NCBI RefSeq assembly: GCF_016792905.1
Contig: NZ_JAEULP010000029.1
Coordinates: 1 to 36,993, forward strand
Source of the DNA: Tabrizicola sp.
Lineage (GTDB): Bacteria > Pseudomonadota > Alphaproteobacteria > Rhodobacterales > Rhodobacteraceae
DNA: 36,993 nucleotides
Direction: 5' to 3'
Shown here: piece by piece, positions 34,917 through 36,993 of the stretch
Position numbering within the stretch: the first letter of the stretch is position 1
Layout of the letters: each line of letters opens with the position of its first letter
Notes under the pieces: generated by a model
What the model was told of the DNA's origin: nothing
The model's input: the letters and a program-made list of their open reading frames with translations, nothing else
Databases searched by the model: none
Position numbers and translations under genes: made by a program

Positions 34917-35783
34917 TCACGCCGCCTCGTGGCGGGCGATCAGCCCATAGGCCTCCGGCCGCCGGTCGCGCCAGGTGCCCCAGCTTTGGCGATAGGCGCG
35001 GGTGGCGTCGAGGTCGATCCTTGCCGTCAAGTAGGTCTCATCCACCCGGTTCGCCTCGGCCAGCATCGCGCCGGTATGATCCGCGATGAAGGAGGAGCCG
35101 TAGAAGGTCATCTCCAGGTTCGGCCCCTTCTCCAGCCCCACCCGGTTCGACGCGACGACCGGCACCATGTTGGCTGCCGCATGACCCTGCATGGTGCGCT
35201 GCCAGTGCCCCGCGCTGTCGAAGTCGGGCTGGCCCGGTTCCGACCCGATCGCGGTCGGGAACAGCAGTACCTCGGCCCCCAGAATGGCCAGCGAGCGGGC
35301 GGTTTCCGGGAACCACTGGTCCCAGCAGATGCCGCAGCCGACCCGGGCGAACCGGGTGTCGAAGACCTTGAAGCCGGTATCGCCGGGGGTGAAGTAGTAT
35401 TTCTCCTCATAGCCCGTCGCGTGCGGGATATGGGTCTTGCGGTAGCTGCCGAGGACCGTGCCATCCGCGTCGATCATCGCCAGCGAGTTGAAGAAGGTGT
35501 TCCCCGCCGCCTCGTAGTAGCTGATCGGCAGCACCACCCCCAGCTTGCGTGCCAAGACCGCGAAATGCTGCACGGCGCGGTCGGCGGCCAGCGGCTTGGC
35601 ATATTGCTGAAAGCCGCTGTCCTTCTCGATGCAGAAATAGGGGGTCTGGAACAGTTCCTGCAACAGGATGACCTGCGCCCCGTCCTCGGCCGCCGCCGTC
35701 ACCTGTTCCTCGGCCTTCTGGATGTTCTCGTCCAGATCCCAGGAACAGGCCATCTGGGTGGCGGCCACAGTCACGAATGCCAT
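34917..35783 (-). CDS. aguB: N-carbamoylputrescine amidase
   Basis: AguB, a nitrilase-superfamily enzyme, hydrolyses N-carbamoylputrescine to putrescine, CO2 and ammonia, the step after AguA. The 288-aa protein has the Glu-Lys-Cys triad: LLQELF (Glu43), YRKTHIP (Lys116), GCGICWDQWFPE (Cys153), and the family stretch HATGYEEKYYFTPGDTGF. It is preceded by a polyamine-binding protein with an 11-bp gap, so uptake and conversion are probably co-transcribed. It converges with the aguA operon. Confidence 0.96.
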   Translation of the reverse strand: MAFVTVAATQMACSWDLDENIQKAEEQVTAAAEDGAQVILLQELFQTPYFCIEKDSGFQQYAKPLAADRAVQHFAVLARKLGVVLPISYYEAAGNTFFNSLAMIDADGTVLGSYRKTHIPHATGYEEKYYFTPGDTGFKVFDTRFARVGCGICWDQWFPETARSLAILGAEVLLFPTAIGSEPGQPDFDSAGHWQRTMQGHAAANMVPVVASNRVGLEKGPNLEMTFYGSSFIADHTGAMLAEANRVDETYLTARIDLDATRAYRQSWGTWRDRRPEAYGLIARHEAA

Positions 35784-35794
35784 GGATTGTCCTT

Positions 35795-36805
35795 TCAGTT
35801 CATCAGCTTGGTCCAGACCTTGTCCACCAGGGCCGTGGCCTCGGGCGAGCAGGTCGGGATAAATTCGGGCGCCGGCGCGTCGGCAGGCGGGGTGATTTCA
35901 GGGGCATTGGCAAGGGCCGGGTCGATGAAGGCTTCGGACCCTTTGATCCCGTTGCCATAGCGGGCATAGGTCGTGACCATCGCCGCGTTTTCCGGTGCCA
36001 TCATGAAGTTGAGGAAAGCCTTGGCATTGTCGAGGTTCGGCGCGCCCTTGGCGACGGCCAGATTGTCCATCCAGCCGGTGTAGCCTTCCTTGGGGTAGAC
36101 GTATTGCAGCGTCGGGCGTTCCTCGCGGGCGCGCATCGCATAGCCGTTCCAGCCCATCGAGACGACGGCTTCGCCCGAAACCAGCGGCTCCTTGAATTCG
36201 GAATCGTAGCTTTTGACCCAGTCCTTCTGGGTCTCCAGCAGCTCCAGCACGCGCTTCATGTCCTCGGGATTTTCATTGCAGCGCGGGACGCCCAGATAGC
36301 GCTCGGCCATGTTGATGACATCGTTCATGTCGCGCAGCATGTTGATGCGGCCCTTCACCTCGTCGCCGGGCGCGAAGAGGACCGCCAGCGAGCTGTAGTC
36401 GCCCTTGACGACGGCGGTATCGACCACCACGCCGGTCGACCCCCAGGCCCAGGGCGCGGAGTATTCGCGCTTGGGGTCCCAATAGACCCCGCGCCAGCGT
36501 TCATCGACATTGGCGAAGTTCGGCATGGCGAAGACGTCGACCTTTTCCAGCATGCCTTCGGCGATCAGCACCTGCATCGTGGCGTCGCCCACGACCAGAA
36601 TGTCATAGCCGGTGGCACCGGACCGCAGCTTGGCGATCATCGTCTCCATGCTGTCGAACGTGTCGATGTTGATCCTCGTCCCGGTCTCGGCCTCGAACTT
36701 CGCCACCAGGTCGGGTGGGGTGTATTCGCCCCAGGTGTAGATGTTCAGATCACCTTCGGCCAGGGCGGGTGTGACGGTGAGAAGCAGGACGGCAAGCGCG
36801 CGCAT
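35795..36805 (-). CDS. Polyamine ABC transporter substrate-binding protein (PotD/PotF family)
   Basis: The 336-aa periplasmic binding protein has a signal peptide (MRALAVLLLTVTPALA) and the PotD/F start DLNIYTWGEYTPPDLVAKFE, the hinge GYDILVVGDATMQVLI, the inner strands WAWGSTGVVVDTAVV and GEAVVSMGWNGYAMRA, and a late DNLAVAKGAPNLDNAKAFLN. The substrate may be putrescine, spermidine or agmatine; the context (aguB downstream, aguA nearby) suggests agmatine or putrescine, by inference. It follows an ABC permease gene by 11 bp. Confidence 0.92.
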   Translation of the reverse strand: MRALAVLLLTVTPALAEGDLNIYTWGEYTPPDLVAKFEAETGTRINIDTFDSMETMIAKLRSGATGYDILVVGDATMQVLIAEGMLEKVDVFAMPNFANVDERWRGVYWDPKREYSAPWAWGSTGVVVDTAVVKGDYSSLAVLFAPGDEVKGRINMLRDMNDVINMAERYLGVPRCNENPEDMKRVLELLETQKDWVKSYDSEFKEPLVSGEAVVSMGWNGYAMRAREERPTLQYVYPKEGYTGWMDNLAVAKGAPNLDNAKAFLNFMMAPENAAMVTTYARYGNGIKGSEAFIDPALANAPEITPPADAPAPEFIPTCSPEATALVDKVWTKLMN

Positions 36806-36816
36806 GGGACTTCCTT

Positions 36817-36993
36817 TCAGCGTTTGTTGCGGGCGATGAGGGCAGAGGTGATGACGACAAGCGCCGAGGCCGCGACCATCAGCGAGGACACCGCGTTGAC
36901 CTCGGGCGTGATGCCAAGGCGCAGCATCGAATAGATATGGACCGGCAGCGTGGTCGATCCGGGGCCGGAGAGCATGGACGAGATGATGAAATC
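36817..36993 (-). CDS. ABC transporter permease (PotC-like), only the C-terminus in the window
   Basis: The last 58 residues of a permease run up to the window edge. DFIISSMLSGPGSTTLPVHI and YSMLRLGITPEVNAVSSLMV match the end of PotC/PotI-type permeases (usual DFxISxFxxGPGSTTLP). A final hydrophobic helix and a basic tail (ARNKR) follow. It lies upstream of the binding-protein gene in the same operon; the rest of the transporter must lie beyond the window. Confidence 0.9.
   Translation of the reverse strand, partial: DFIISSMLSGPGSTTLPVHIYSMLRLGITPEVNAVSSLMVAASALVVITSALIARNKR

Overview
The window is GC-rich chromosomal DNA from an alphaproteobacterium, most likely of the Rhodobacteraceae/Paracoccaceae group (Rhodobacter, Paracoccus, Gemmobacter and relatives). 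The evidence is codon use, the GlnK sequence type, the urease operon order ureD-A-J-B-(small Met-rich ORF)-C-E-F-G, and the many GTG/TTG starts and 4-nt ATGA overlaps. I see no phage genes, insertion sequences, integrases or CRISPR arrays.

Layout. 1-326 (-) is the 5' part of a PII protein (GlnK type). It is divergent from a class A penicillin-binding protein (611-2923). A membrane protein of unknown function (2996-3616) and an outer-membrane beta-barrel (3711-4376) follow. A coupled mlaA-mlaC pair (4391-5819, -) is divergent from a two-gene type I secretion unit, ABC exporter plus HlyD adaptor (5960-9006). Then come a multi-spanning membrane protein overlapping a secreted endonuclease/exonuclease/phosphatase-fold enzyme (9083-11162), a divergent epimerase-like/LysR pair (11126-12991), leuB (13046-14152), two tandem EamA/DMT permeases (14207-16145) and tRNA-Pro(CGG) (16205-16281).

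16765-29085 is a large urea block: ureDA-ureJ-ureB-orf-ureCEFG, then urtABCDE, the urea ABC importer. Urea is imported by Urt and hydrolysed by urease, so with GlnK the window has a nitrogen theme. Both SBP/permease and permease/permease junctions in urt hold strong hairpins, one of them a ~116 bp palindromic element.

29364-30985 is a gene graveyard. On the minus strand are remnants of a ProX-ProV-ProW type (betaine/proline) ABC transporter with frameshifts and internal deletions. Next to it, two response-regulator receiver fragments lie on opposite strands and meet at ~30830-30850, which looks like a fossil rearrangement.

30977-36993 is an agmatine/polyamine block. A LysR gene (-) is divergent from aguA (agmatine deiminase), a solo 110-aa LuxR-type HTH protein, a second deiminase paralogue with a Tat-like signal, and a small membrane-anchored protein, all tightly packed. 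Converging on it from the other strand are an ABC permease end, a PotD/F-like polyamine-binding protein and aguB (N-carbamoylputrescine amidase). Together they suggest uptake of a polyamine such as agmatine and its conversion to putrescine, with ammonia released at both enzymatic steps. The HTH / Tat-deiminase / membrane-protein trio is the most interesting candidate for an undescribed function here.
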